Positions 1 through 9,004 of a stretch of 64,000 nucleotides of DNA are shown here, piece after piece. Positions within the stretch are counted from its first letter, which is position 1; the number at the start of each line of letters is the position of its first letter. Under the pieces are notes generated by a model. The model was not told where the DNA came from and did not search any database. It worked only from the letters and a program-made list of their open reading frames with translations. Made by a program: the position numbers and the translations under genes. This stretch comes from CAWCKS01 sp963763485 (GTDB lineage: Bacteria; Pseudomonadota; Alphaproteobacteria; Rhizobiales; Xanthobacteraceae): NCBI GenBank assembly GCA_963763485.1, contig CAVXOW010000003.1, positions 186,001 to 250,000 on the forward strand. The letters run 5' to 3'.

Positions 1-1257
1 AGACGTCTCAATCCCGGGGGCAAGAGCCTCGAGAATCGCCAGAAATTTCTTCGCCGCGCCAAGGCATTGATGCAGCGCGCGGTGAAGAAATCGTCCGAGA
101 CCAAGGACATCCGCGATGTTCTTGAGGGAGGCGAGGTCGAGGTTCCGCTCGACGGATTGAACGAGCCGTCGTTTCAGCGCGGCAGCCGCTCGCGGGACAT
201 GGTGCTGCCCGGCAACAAGCAGTTCAGCGAAGGCGATCATATTCCGCGGCCGCCGGAAGAGGGCGGCGGACGGCCGAGCGGGCCGGGCGAGGGCGACAGC
301 GAGGATGCGTTCCGCTTCGTGCTGACGCGCGAGGAGTTCCTCGACTTCTTCCTCGACGATCTCGAATTGCCTGATCTCGCCAAGCGCTCGCTGACCGAGA
401 CCGAGGCCTTGGGTATCCGCCGCGCGGGCTATACGACCTCGGGCTCCCCGGCCAACATTTCCGTCGGGCGTACGGTACGGCTGGCAATGGCGCGTCGCGT
501 CGCGCTCGGCCGGCCGCGGCCGAAAGCAATCGAGGCGCTTGAAGCCGAACTGGCGGAGGCGCAAGGCGAGCGCAAGGACGAACTGGCTAAACAGATCGAG
601 GCGCTGAAGTCGAAGCTGCGCCGCATTCCCTATCTCGATCCGATCGACATTCGTTACCGCCGCTTCGAGACCGAGCCGCGGCCGGTCACGCAGGCGGTGA
701 TGTTCTGCATGATGGACGTGTCGGGTTCGATGTCCGAGCACATGAAGGACCTTGCCAAGCGGTTCTACATGCTGCTCTACGTGTTCCTGACCCGACGCTA
801 CAAGCGGGTCGACATCGTGTTCATTCGTCACACCGACCGTGCCGAGGAAGTCGACGAAGAGACATTCTTCCGCGGCCCGGCCTCCGGCGGCACGCTGGTG
901 TCGAGCGCGCTCGAAGCGATGGTCGAGATCGTCAAGACGCGTTACCGGCCGAGCGAGTGGAACATTTATGCGGCCCAAGCCTCCGACGGCGACAATCCAC
1001 ATTCCGACGGCGAGCGCACGGCGTCGCTGCTGACACAGTCGATCCTGCCGGTGACACAATATTTTGCTTATCTCGAGGTCGGCGAGGAGGTGGAATCGTT
1101 TGCGATGCCGAATTCGACGCTGTGGACCCTCTATGAGCAACTGCAAGCACACGGCGAGCAGCTGTCGATCCGCAAAGTGAACAATAGGAACGAGATCTAT
1201 CCGATCTTCCGCGACCTGTTTCAGCGCCGCACTGCTCCTCAAAAGGTGTCCGCATGA
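1..1257 (+). CDS. YeaH/YhbH family protein (DUF444), 5' end outside window
   Basis: The frame is open from the first base (R-R-L-N-P-G-G-K-S...), so the start lies upstream and about 418 residues are visible. DUF444 proteins carry a von Willebrand A-like domain. The MIDAS-type motif DVSGSMS follows MFCMM at codon positions near 712-735, and a charged coiled segment (EAELAEAQGERKDELAKQ) lies before it. In enterobacteria the homologue is co-transcribed with the serine kinase PrkA and is linked to starvation and stress signalling. The stop overlaps the start of the downstream SpoVR gene by 4 bases (ATGA), which indicates translational coupling. A prkA gene would be expected just upstream, outside this window. 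Family assignment is confident; biochemical role is not known. Confidence 0.93.
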   Translation, partial: RRLNPGGKSLENRQKFLRRAKALMQRAVKKSSETKDIRDVLEGGEVEVPLDGLNEPSFQRGSRSRDMVLPGNKQFSEGDHIPRPPEEGGGRPSGPGEGDSEDAFRFVLTREEFLDFFLDDLELPDLAKRSLTETEALGIRRAGYTTSGSPANISVGRTVRLAMARRVALGRPRPKAIEALEAELAEAQGERKDELAKQIEALKSKLRRIPYLDPIDIRYRRFETEPRPVTQAVMFCMMDVSGSMSEHMKDLAKRFYMLLYVFLTRRYKRVDIVFIRHTDRAEEVDEETFFRGPASGGTLVSSALEAMVEIVKTRYRPSEWNIYAAQASDGDNPHSDGERTASLLTQSILPVTQYFAYLEVGEEVESFAMPNSTLWTLYEQLQAHGEQLSIRKVNNRNEIYPIFRDLFQRRTAPQKVSA

Positions 1258-2804
1258 GCACGCAAACCGGCGAACGTCTGTTCGAGAGCGCGGATTGGGA
1301 TTTTTCGACCCTGCAGCGCATCCACGATGCGTGCGAGGAGGTCGCGCGCGTCGAACTCGGGCTCGATACCTATCCGAACCAGATCGAGGTCATCACCGCC
1401 GAGCAGATGCTCGACGCCTACGCCTCCGGCGGGATGCCGCTGTTCTACCGTCACTGGTCATTCGGCAAGCACTTCGCCACTCATGAGGCGTTCTATCGCA
1501 AGGGCTGGCGCGGGCTCGCTTACGAGATCGTCATCAACTCGTCGCCGTGCATTTCCTACCTGATGGAAGAGAACACCGCGACGATGCAGGCGCTGGTGAT
1601 CGCGCATGCAGCGTTCGGCCACAACCACTTCTTCAAGAACAATTACGTGTTCAGGCAGTGGACCGATGCGGAAGGGATTCTCGAATACCTCCGCTTCGCC
1701 AAGGCCTATGTCTCGAGCTGCGAAGAGCGCTACGGCACGACTGCGGTCGAGCGCACGCTGGACGCGGCCCATGCGCTGATGTCGCACGGCATCTTCCGCT
1801 ATCCCGGCCATAGGCGTCAGGACCTGCGAACCGAGGAGCGGCGCCAGCGCGAACGGCGGGTCCATGAGGAACGTGTGTTCAATGACCTCTGGCGCACGGT
1901 GCCGTCGGGACCGCGAAAGACGTCGTCGGAGCTGACGGTCGAACGCCGGCGGAACCTGCTCGGGTTGCCGCAGGAGAATGTTCTTTATTTTCTCGAAAAG
2001 TCCGCGCCGCGGCTGCAATCCTGGCAACGTGAGCTGTTGCGTATCGTGCGGCTGATCGGCCAGTATTTCTACCCGCAGCGTATGACCAAGGTAATGAATG
2101 AAGGCACGGCGACCTACGTGCACCATCGCATCATGACTAGGCTGCATGAGCAGGGCCGCATTACCGACGGCAACTACATCGAATTCCTGCAGTCGCACAC
2201 CAACGTGGTGTTCCAGCCGGGCTTCGACGACCGCCGCTATTCGGGATTCAACCCTTACGCGCTCGGCTATGCGATGATGCGCGATATCGAGCGCATCGTC
2301 ACCGAGCCGACCGACGAGGATCGCGAGTGGTTCCCCGATATTGCCGCCAAGGGCGACGCCATGGGCGTGCTCCGCGATGTCTGGGCGAATTATCGCGACG
2401 AGAGTTTTATCGGCCAGTTCCTGAGTCCGGCGCTGATCCGGCACTTGCGGCTGTTCCACCTGCGTGACGATCCCTCGGATACCGAGGGCATCCGGGTAGA
2501 TTCGATTCACAACGAACGCGGTTATCGCAAGATCCGGCGCGAGCTCGCGCAGGAGTACGATGCCGGCGTTACCGATGCGAATATCGAGATCATCGACGTC
2601 GACCTTGCCGGCGACCGGCGGTTGTCGCTGCGCCACGCGGTGAGGGCGGGAGCGGGTCTGTTGGATGTCACGCAGACGCAGCGTGTGCTGCAGCATCTCG
2701 CTGAATTGTGGAGCTACGACGTGATCCTGTCGGAGGTCGACGGTTCTGGCACCGTGCTGAAAGAACACATCGCCAAGCCGCAGACCAATTTGGCGGCCGC
2801 GTAG
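1254..2804 (+). CDS. SpoVR family protein (YcgB-like)
   Basis: A 516-residue protein, the normal length for the SpoVR/YcgB family. Typical features are the N-terminal block around WDFSTLQRIHDACEEVAR, the histidine-rich central region (AHAAFGHNHFFKNN), and the NEGTATYVHH segment near residue 282. The ATG overlaps the stop of the DUF444 gene, so the two are one operon. In Bacillus SpoVR affects spore cortex formation, but this is a non-sporulating lineage, where the PrkA-YeaH-SpoVR set is a general stress/starvation module. The enzymatic activity is unknown. The next gene is on the opposite strand and converges 28 bases downstream. Confidence 0.95.
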   Translation: MSTQTGERLFESADWDFSTLQRIHDACEEVARVELGLDTYPNQIEVITAEQMLDAYASGGMPLFYRHWSFGKHFATHEAFYRKGWRGLAYEIVINSSPCISYLMEENTATMQALVIAHAAFGHNHFFKNNYVFRQWTDAEGILEYLRFAKAYVSSCEERYGTTAVERTLDAAHALMSHGIFRYPGHRRQDLRTEERRQRERRVHEERVFNDLWRTVPSGPRKTSSELTVERRRNLLGLPQENVLYFLEKSAPRLQSWQRELLRIVRLIGQYFYPQRMTKVMNEGTATYVHHRIMTRLHEQGRITDGNYIEFLQSHTNVVFQPGFDDRRYSGFNPYALGYAMMRDIERIVTEPTDEDREWFPDIAAKGDAMGVLRDVWANYRDESFIGQFLSPALIRHLRLFHLRDDPSDTEGIRVDSIHNERGYRKIRRELAQEYDAGVTDANIEIIDVDLAGDRRLSLRHAVRAGAGLLDVTQTQRVLQHLAELWSYDVILSEVDGSGTVLKEHIAKPQTNLAAA

Positions 2805-2832
2805 GATCGAGCGGCACGCCCGGTCCGCCGGG

Positions 2833-5260
2833 TTAAAGCCGCAGGATATCGCGCAGCCGCTTTTCCAGCGGCAACGTGGTTCCTGCACCTTGCCAGACGG
2901 CAAGAACGTTTTTCGCTGGGGCGTTCGCCGTTGGGTCTATCATCGCAACTCTGTCAGCGCCTTTGAACGCCGAATTGACGGCGTGAAAGCCGAGTGCACG
3001 GTAGACCTCGAATTGCTCCTCCGTGAAGAACTGGTCGGCGGTCGTCTCGTGAGGGAAGCTCGGATTGCGGCGCTTGTAGTCGACGATGTAGTCGTTCTCG
3101 TCGCCGGTCAGCGATGATTTGATGTAGAGCAGAACACCGGTGCTGTCCTCCTCGGACTCGTGCGGCGTTTTCCGCGGGTAGTAGATTATGCCGAGCGCAC
3201 AATGGGGCCCGTGCGGCGCTGCCGCTGGTGGCATTCCGCCAGTTTTGGCGATCTCACTGGACGCGTGACTTGTGGCATCCCGAATGGCTGCCCAAGGCAG
3301 GTCGATGCGCAGGCCGTAGTCGATCCGCGCATAGCGCTCCAGATTAACGAGCGAGCCGAAATTCAAGTCCGGGTCGGCTTCGGCATCGACCGCGATGATC
3401 AATTTGCAACGTCGACGAAGCAATTCATAGATGCCGAGATTTTCGATATGCCCTCCATCAGTCAGGTAGATCGTCTCGCTGTCCTCGGAAAGCAGGCCGA
3501 ACAGTTCCTTGAGGAAATACAGCTTGTCGAACAGTTTCAGGATGACCGACTTCGTAAGCTTTCCCGCCACCTGGCGCGGATTGGTCAACCAATAGCCCAA
3601 ACGGACATTGAGAATGGCCAGTGTCGGCGTCAGCGGTTTGATCGTAGCGGAGCCCATGTTGGATGACGCGGCTGCGCCCGACACTGCCATCGCGGTCCCC
3701 GCCGTCAGATCGGGGGCTGCATCCTGCGCCTTCGTCGTTTCGACGTAGCCGGTCGCGACGCTTCCGACGAACTGCGGACTGAAAATGAAGAAGTCGGCGT
3801 TGCGGCCGCGACGATTGGCGTATTTTGACGCCTCGATATTTAATGCCGCGTTGATCAGGTGATAGGGTGCTAGCGTGGTGTTGATGTCGCTCAGCTTGAG
3901 CTTGTCCAACGGCTTGAGATCGGTACGGGGATTCGTCCGGTCGCCGGTCTTGCTCATTCCCGGACAGCAATCCGCCGCTTTGTCGCAGGTTGGGGTCGAA
4001 CAGAAACGCCTTGCTCAGACGATCCCGATAGAGTCGATGCAGCGAATTCGAATTTGGGCTGAGGTACCAGCCCAACGCCAGAAATAGCACCGCGATGATG
4101 AAATAGACCGCCGCGACGCTGCCGCCGGCGAACGGAACTGCAGAAATGAAATCCGCAAACCTGGCGGGCGTATGATGTGCGTTTTCCTTGATTCCCCAAA
4201 ACGACAGGTAGAGATAGACGACCCAGAGCAGGATCGGTATCGCCGCGCCCGCGAGATACATCGCGAACCTGATCGCAATGCGCGTCATGAAGGCGCCAAC
4301 TCCAGGCTTTTCCTCGCTTCGCCGCAAGATGTCCGCAAGAAAGCGGCCAAGAAATCCAATCACTGTTGCAAAGGATGCCAGAAATCCTGCGACCGCTTTG
4401 AGCCAACCAGAATTGTTGGCGAGAGCAACTCCCAGTCCTCCCAAAGTGTCAATCTTGAACATTACGGCGATGACCCAGGGCTGCAGCTCGATGAATGCGA
4501 GGACGAGCACTGCGACGAGAAAGGCTCCGAAGAATCGCGCTGCGCCGCCGATATCGGACGAATTGCGCCCCGTCGGTGTCGATCGCCACAGCGCCCATAT
4601 TGCGAGCGTCAGCACGAACAGCGCTGCCAGGTTTGACGTCAGCCCAAAGGGGCTGACCGGGATCGGCAAGTGCACGCCATACCCGGCGATTTCGGGTTTG
4701 CTCAGTGAATCGACGTCGGGGTTTGAATGGATTGTGAAGGCCGCGGCAAGCAGCAGCCACGGAAGGATGAGCAGAACGTTTGCCGCCAGTCCTCGCAGGT
4801 AGACAACGACATTCCCAAAGAGGTTCAACAGCCCCTGGGGAAACAGATAGTTGGAGTGGTCCCGGATGTGCTGAACGCCGGGCTTCTCGCCGTTGCGCAA
4901 TTCGCTCGTGAACGGAAAGTCGCCGTTGCTGACGCTCATCGCCACCGATAGCGATGTTCCGGTGTAACCGCCTCCGGAGACCGTCGAGAGGTAGTCTATT
5001 CGGTCAATCAGCTTGCGATAGTCAAGCGCCTGCAGCACTCCGAGGCAGAATGCTGACGAACGGATGCCGCCGCCCGACAATGCGAGCCCAACGACTTTCG
5101 AAGCTGGCGTAGGTCTCCTGATCGGGTCGGCATTGTCCGCCGCCGGGATTTCGTCCTCGAGTGTGATGACGACTGGCTGGCTCTCTTCGCGCCGGGCGAT
5201 CGCCCTGCGCCGCTCCATGATCGCGTCGATCTCGGTCTGGAAGATTTCGTGGAATTTCAT
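2833..5260 (-). pseudogene. Membrane patatin-like phospholipase, split by a +1 frameshift
   Basis: Two consecutive reading frames together encode about 800 residues of a patatin-like acylhydrolase. The first (from ATG at 5260) contains the glycine-rich oxyanion loop SGGGIRSS, the nucleophile region STVSGGGYTG and several hydrophobic segments between about residues 150 and 400. Its sense reading ends around 3960-4000, after LFDPNLRQSG. The second frame, ending at 2833, carries the YHLINAALN and NADFFIFSPQFVG blocks and the catalytic YLTDGGHIENLG Asp. Serine and Asp of the catalytic dyad therefore lie in different frames. Reading from the first into the second needs one base skipped, so one extra base is likely in the sequence. 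It is either a pseudogene or a sequencing indel; the exact indel base cannot be fixed by eye. Confidence 0.85.
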
Positions 5261-5422
5261 GGCCCGCCCCCGTGGCCGTTGGACGCGTGATGTTAGGGGC
5301 GTCCGGGTATGTTTGCAACCGACGATGGTGCGAACCGTTGCCCTGTGACGGGCGTCACAGTGGTCGTCGCCCCGTCTCCGCTAAACAGCCTTCGTCGCGG
5401 TCAATTGGCGGAGGGAGCAGTC

Positions 5423-5881
5423 ATGACGCGCAGATCAGTGCGGTTTTCGTTCAAAGTTGGATTCCTGCTGACGGTAGCGCTTGCAACAAACATCGCGAGC
5501 GCGCCCGCGTGGGCTGGGCTGTCGGGATCGGACGGAGATTCGCTGCCGCAAGTTGTCGCGGCGTCGGCGCCTGCGTCGAATGCCGAGCTTGCCGCCGCGC
5601 CGGTCCAGGCGCTGGCGCCGAATTTCGATGGGCGATGGATCGTGCACTCGTCGCCCGGCTGCCTGTTGTCGGCCACGTCCATTGCGACGGTATCTCACGG
5701 CAAGATCCGCGGCCCTGGCTATAGCGGCACGATTTCTCAGGACGGAACCGTCCATTCGTCCGGGCGCGGCCTGCTGTTCATCACCTTCGTGAGTTCGGGA
5801 CACACCACGGAAACGCAAGGCTCCGGCACCTTCCATGAAAGCGACGGTTGCGCGGGAACATGCAGTTCGCACAAGCTCTAG
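5423..5881 (+). CDS. Small secreted protein of unknown function
   Basis: The 152-residue product begins at an ATG preceded by GGAGGGAG, which is why this start is preferred over one about 110 bases upstream. A clear Sec signal peptide is present: MTRRSVRFSFK, then a hydrophobic core and a cleavage region ASAPAWA near residue 30. The mature part is low in charge and contains GRWIVHSSPGC, SGTISQDGTVHSSGRG and a C-terminal CAGTCSS, suggesting a small beta-rich exported protein. I do not recognise a named family. It is flanked by convergent genes on both sides. Confidence 0.7.
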   Translation: MTRRSVRFSFKVGFLLTVALATNIASAPAWAGLSGSDGDSLPQVVAASAPASNAELAAAPVQALAPNFDGRWIVHSSPGCLLSATSIATVSHGKIRGPGYSGTISQDGTVHSSGRGLLFITFVSSGHTTETQGSGTFHESDGCAGTCSSHKL

Positions 5882-5894
5882 GCGCGAACGGCGA

Positions 5895-6110
5895 TTATCG
5901 AGCTTCCGCGGGCGTAAACTCGCCGCAGCCGCCGCGCGCGCTGACGAATTGATCGTGGCGCTGGCAGATACCGTCGTCGACGCGCACCGAGCCGCGCGCG
6001 GAACTCAGAGCACCCAATCCTGGCAGCGCCTGCTCGATGAAGTCGGCGTCGTCGCGGAAGTGAACGCAGGCCGCGTAGCGCGCCCGCGCTCGCAATTCGG
6101 TCGTGCTCAC
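5895..6110 (-). CDS. Small hypothetical protein coupled to the YeiH-type gene
   Basis: A 71-residue reading frame starts with GTG at 6110, overlapping the stop of the YeiH-type gene by four bases (GTGA). That arrangement is typical of translational coupling and is the main reason to believe the gene. The product (VSTTELRARARYAACVHFRDDADF...) is soluble, with cysteines near residues 15, 53 and 65. It matches no family I recognise. Because the upstream partner is broken by an insertion sequence, expression from the native promoter is probably reduced or lost. Confidence 0.5.
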   Translation of the reverse strand: MSTTELRARARYAACVHFRDDADFIEQALPGLGALSSARGSVRVDDGICQRHDQFVSARGGCGEFTPAEAR

Positions 6111-7405
6111 CGGGTCAAATTCTCCCAATGTGATGCGAACACGAATGCCGACAGCACGAAGCCAACGATGATGTTGACGATCGCGCCGACGCTGAAGGCG
6201 ACGAACGGTTTGCGGCCCGCGCTCGCAAGTTCGCGAAACCGCGTGGTCAACCCGATCGACAGGAAGCAGAAGATGAACGCCCAGGTGCGCATGTCCTTGA
6301 TCGGACCAACGAGGTTCGGCACCACCTCCTTGTTGAAGGAGCCGAGGCTGTACCCCGTCGTCACCGCAGTAACGATGAGAGAGGCGAGGAGAAAGCCAAT
6401 CACGAATTTCGGGAAGCGCCACCAGATTTGCCCGAGCTCGGGCTTCTGGCCGGTCTCGGTGCGCTCCCAGCGGGTGGTCGCGATGATCGCCAACACGAAG
6501 GCCCAAATGCCGATCCAGACGTCGCGGCCGACGACTTTCATCAACGTGTAGGCGAACACCGCCTGGTCGCTGGTGCCGGCGACGCTGCCTTGGCCGGCGA
6601 GATTGCCGTAGGTTTGCGCCGCGGCGAAGCCCGCGGCATCGGCGAATTCCGAGGTGCCGATCCAGGCGCCGCCGACACCGGCATGAAGATGCAGCGCTTG
6701 CGCCGCGAATGGCAGCAAGAAGATCATCGCCACCGCCCAGATGATGACCACGGTGATCGCGATGGGAGCGTCCTCCTTTTTGGCGCCGACCGCGCCGGCA
6801 ATGGCGATCGCTGCGGACACGCCACACACCGCGCCGCCAGCGCCGAGCGTGGCCGAGAGGCGGCGATCGAGACCGAGACTTACGCCGGTCCAGTAGATCA
6901 CGAGGAAAGTGAGGATCGAGATGATCGAGGCCTGCAGGATCGCGACCGGACCGGCCCATATAATCAGCGTAAAAGGCAGGGTCGCGCCAAGCAGCACGAT
7001 GCCGGTCTTGATATAGAACTCGACGCGGAATCCGGCGTCGAGCCAGCGCGGCAGGCCGACGACGTTTGACAGCAATAAGCCAACGACCAAGGCCACCAGC
7101 GGGGCTTCGAGATTATAGGCGTTTGCTTTGTCCCATTGGCCGATTGCGAAAATGACGATCGAGAGGATGTAGAGCACGATGAAGGAGGGGATGAACTCGC
7201 GCGCCCTGTAACCAAGCGCGCTCAGCGCCAAGGTGAAGACCGCGAGCCACGCTGCGAACTGCGCGAGGTAACGCAGATAGTTCGCGGCAAAATGTGCGCC
7301 GAGCTGGGCGAATGATGACCACTTGGCCGGCGTCACCGCAAGCCACGCGATGCTCGAGCCCTGCGTGAACAGGAGGAGCGCGACGAGCACGATACCGAGC
7401 CCTAG
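6107..7405 (-). pseudogene. YeiH-family putative sulfate exporter, 3' part (IS-interrupted)
   Basis: The fragment encodes about 430 residues of the UPF0324/YeiH family of membrane proteins (Pfam Cons_hypoth698), annotated as putative sulfate exporters. Many hydrophobic segments are visible, with family signatures such as GIVLLGATLPF, GAGGAVCGVSAAIA and the C-terminal FCFLSIGLTTRFRELA. The 5' end is separated from its first 34 codons by the insertion sequence at 7406-8246. Removing the element and one CTAG copy restores one continuous frame of about 465 residues through W-L-G-L-G-I-V-L-V, so the insertion is the only visible lesion. The substrate has not been shown for most members. Confidence 0.93.
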
Positions 7406-7477
7406 GCTCCGTACTCAATAAGGATTCCAGTGTGGGTTGGATTGTGATTCAAGGCTTCCGAATCTGGGGAGGCCTTG

Positions 7478-7879
7478 ATGAGGAAGCAGCTCTATTGGTT
7501 GAGCGATGCTGAATGGAAGCGGCTTGAGCCGCTGCTGCCGCGCGGTCGGCGCGGTGCGCATCGGGTCGACGACCGGCGCGTGATCAGCGGCATCTTGCAC
7601 ATGCTGCGATCGGGTGCGCGGTGGCGGGATTGTCCGCCGGAATACGGGCCGTACACGACGATCTACAACCGCTTCAACCGTTGGAGCCGCCAAGGCATCT
7701 GGTTCGCGATGTTCGAGGCCTTGACCGGTAAGACCGGCATCGTCGGCACGGTGGCCATCGACAGCTCCCATATCAAAGCGCACCGCTCGGCAGCGGGCGG
7801 AAAGGGGGGACTACGAGGAAGCCATCGGTCGCTCGCGCGGCGGCCGGACGACGAAAATCCATGCCTTGACCGACGATGA
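7478..7879 (+). CDS. IS5-family transposase, N-terminal frame (orfA)
   Basis: The ATG at 7478 opens MRKQLYWLSDAEWKRLEPLL, the DUF4096-type N-terminal region of IS427-group transposases. The frame includes GARWRDCPPEYGP and the first catalytic Asp in AIDSSHIKAHRSAAGGKGG near residues 88-107. After that point (about base 7800) it reads out of register and ends at 7879. The second half of the transposase continues in the frame one base ahead. The junction lies at an AAAGGGGGG run, so either programmed frameshifting makes the fused protein, or one G of the run is an extra base and the true gene is a single 252-codon ORF. Confidence 0.85.
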   Translation: MRKQLYWLSDAEWKRLEPLLPRGRRGAHRVDDRRVISGILHMLRSGARWRDCPPEYGPYTTIYNRFNRWSRQGIWFAMFEALTGKTGIVGTVAIDSSHIKAHRSAAGGKGGLRGSHRSLARRPDDENPCLDRR

Positions 7880-8237
7880 AGGCCGCCCCCGTGTTCTTCT
7901 GCTCTCTCCTGGCAACATCAACGACATTGCGCTTGCTCCGGCTCTGCTCGCCGCAGCCGGACCAATCAAGGGCCTGATTGCCGACAAGGCTTACGACGCC
8001 AACAGTCTGCGTCAGCTTCTCGCCGATCAGCGCGCCAAGGCGGTCATTCCCTCCACGGCCAGCCGTAGCCACCCCATCGCCTACAGCAAGAGGCTTTATC
8101 GGCAACGCAACCTCATCGAGCGCATGTTCGCCCGCCTCAAAGACTTCCGCCGCATTGCGACCCGCTACGACAAGCTCGCGAGAAACTTCCTCGCTGGGGC
8201 TCTCATTGCCGCGACCGCAATTTGGTGGCTCAATTGA
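7866..8237 (+). CDS. IS5-family transposase, C-terminal frame (orfB)
   Basis: This frame carries the rest of the DDE catalytic core. The second Asp is in LIADKAYDA and the Glu in RQRNLIERMFARLKDF, followed by TRYDKLARNFLAG and the IWWLN terminus just inside the right inverted repeat. The coordinates begin at a TTG codon, but the frame is open and homologous further upstream to about 7805 (EEAIGRSRGGRTTKIHALTD), so it is normally read as a fusion with the preceding frame. All three acidic catalytic residues are present, so transposition competence depends only on joining the two frames. Confidence 0.85.
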   Translation: MTDDEGRPRVLLLSPGNINDIALAPALLAAAGPIKGLIADKAYDANSLRQLLADQRAKAVIPSTASRSHPIAYSKRLYRQRNLIERMFARLKDFRRIATRYDKLARNFLAGALIAATAIWWLN

Positions 8238-8246
8238 GTCCGGACC

Positions 8247-8349
8247 CTAGCCAGATCGCCCACCAGTCCTCCTTCAGCCACAGCTCTTTCCACCGCAAGG
8301 GCGCTGCGGCCGCGTTGTTGCGCGGCAGAGTGGAGTCGACGTGAGCCAT
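8247..8349 (-). pseudogene. YeiH-family exporter, 5' fragment with start codon
   Basis: The ATG at 8349 begins MAHVDSTLPRNNAAAAPLRW and continues KELWLKEDWWAIW up to the CTAG target site. An AAGGA Shine-Dalgarno lies about 8 bases upstream of the start. This is the native start of the gene whose remainder is at 6107-7405. The peptide is the cytoplasmic lead-in to the first membrane helix and cannot function alone. Confidence 0.88.
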
Positions 8350-8365
8350 GGGCAGGTCCTTCAAT

Positions 8366-8394
8366 GATTAACAGTCGACTATGATTTACAGTCG
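8366..8394. promoter_or_regulatory. 12-bp direct repeat upstream of the YeiH-type gene
   Basis: GATTAACAGTCG (8366-8377) and GATTTACAGTCG (8383-8394) are direct repeats with one mismatch, spaced 17 bases start to start and beginning 17 bases upstream of the exporter start codon. The near two-turn phasing and location suggest a binding site for a dimeric regulator. No regulator gene lies adjacent, so the factor is unknown. Confidence 0.35.
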
Positions 8395-8608
8395 TTGCCG
8401 CACCGTCGCGGAGTGCGAGGCGGAAAATAGAAAGATGTTCGCTGATCCGGCAATAGGCCCCCAGAAAAAGAGAAAATGTTCGCCGTGTCGTTCCTGATTG
8501 ACGTGGTTTCCTTCTCTCAATCCGCGCGTGCAAGGAATATTGAGTAGCCCGCTGGTGTCTAAGCGTAGGAGCCAAAACTTCACTGAGACAGCCTCTGTGT
8601 GAGACGCC

Positions 8609-8890
8609 ATGACTCGACTTGCTTCACGCTCCATTTTTGTCGCAACCATCGCACTGCTCGGTGAGGCGGCGGCATTGATTCCAACCAACGCGCGTGCCGA
8701 TATCCTTCAGCCTTGGTGCCTAAGCGGTGGCGGCGGGCTCACCGATCATTGTGATTTTGCCAGTTACGCCCAATGTCAGCAGACCGCTGGCCTTTATGGG
8801 GTCTGCAGCCCGAATCCAGCCTTTGCGGCGTCCCCAGTTCCAGCAGCACCGACCGCGCAAGTGCAGATGACGAGACGCGGCAAGCGATGA
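8609..8890 (+). CDS. DUF3551 small secreted protein
   Basis: A 93-residue protein with an N-terminal signal peptide (hydrophobic FVATIALLGEAAALI, cleavage region NARA near residue 31). The mature part has the DUF3551 pattern: PWC, then DHCDFASYAQCQQT, then GVCSPNPAF, giving conserved cysteines. This family is abundant in Bradyrhizobium and relatives and has no known function. It is divergent from the IS-disrupted exporter gene, with the shared intergenic region at 8350-8608. Confidence 0.85.
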   Translation: MTRLASRSIFVATIALLGEAAALIPTNARADILQPWCLSGGGGLTDHCDFASYAQCQQTAGLYGVCSPNPAFAASPVPAAPTAQVQMTRRGKR

Positions 8891-9004
8891 GGCGCGCCGA
8901 CCGCTCAAACGCCGAAAACTGCTTGGGGAGGAACTGCTTAAGCCGTAAGCTTTGTCCTTAACAAGCGCCGACAGGCGCATAACAACAATGCGGGAGGCTT
9001 TGCG

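Larger units (their letters stand above)
7406..8246 (+). mobile_element. IS5-family insertion sequence, 841 bp, CTAG target duplication
   Basis: The element is bounded by imperfect 14-bp terminal inverted repeats, GCTCCGTACTCAAT at 7406-7419 and the complement GGTCCGGACTCAAT at 8233-8246, with two mismatches. It is flanked by direct CTAG copies at 7402-7405 and 8247-8250. Length, target and transposase type fit the IS5 family, IS427-like group. It lies inside the YeiH-type gene, antiparallel to it. Both ends and the duplication are intact, which points to a relatively recent single insertion. Confidence 0.93.

Noticed and set aside
1458..2903. 481-codon frame antisense to spoVR
   Set aside because: High-GC shadow of the opposite strand; the sense frame has family motifs, a coupled start and proper protein composition.
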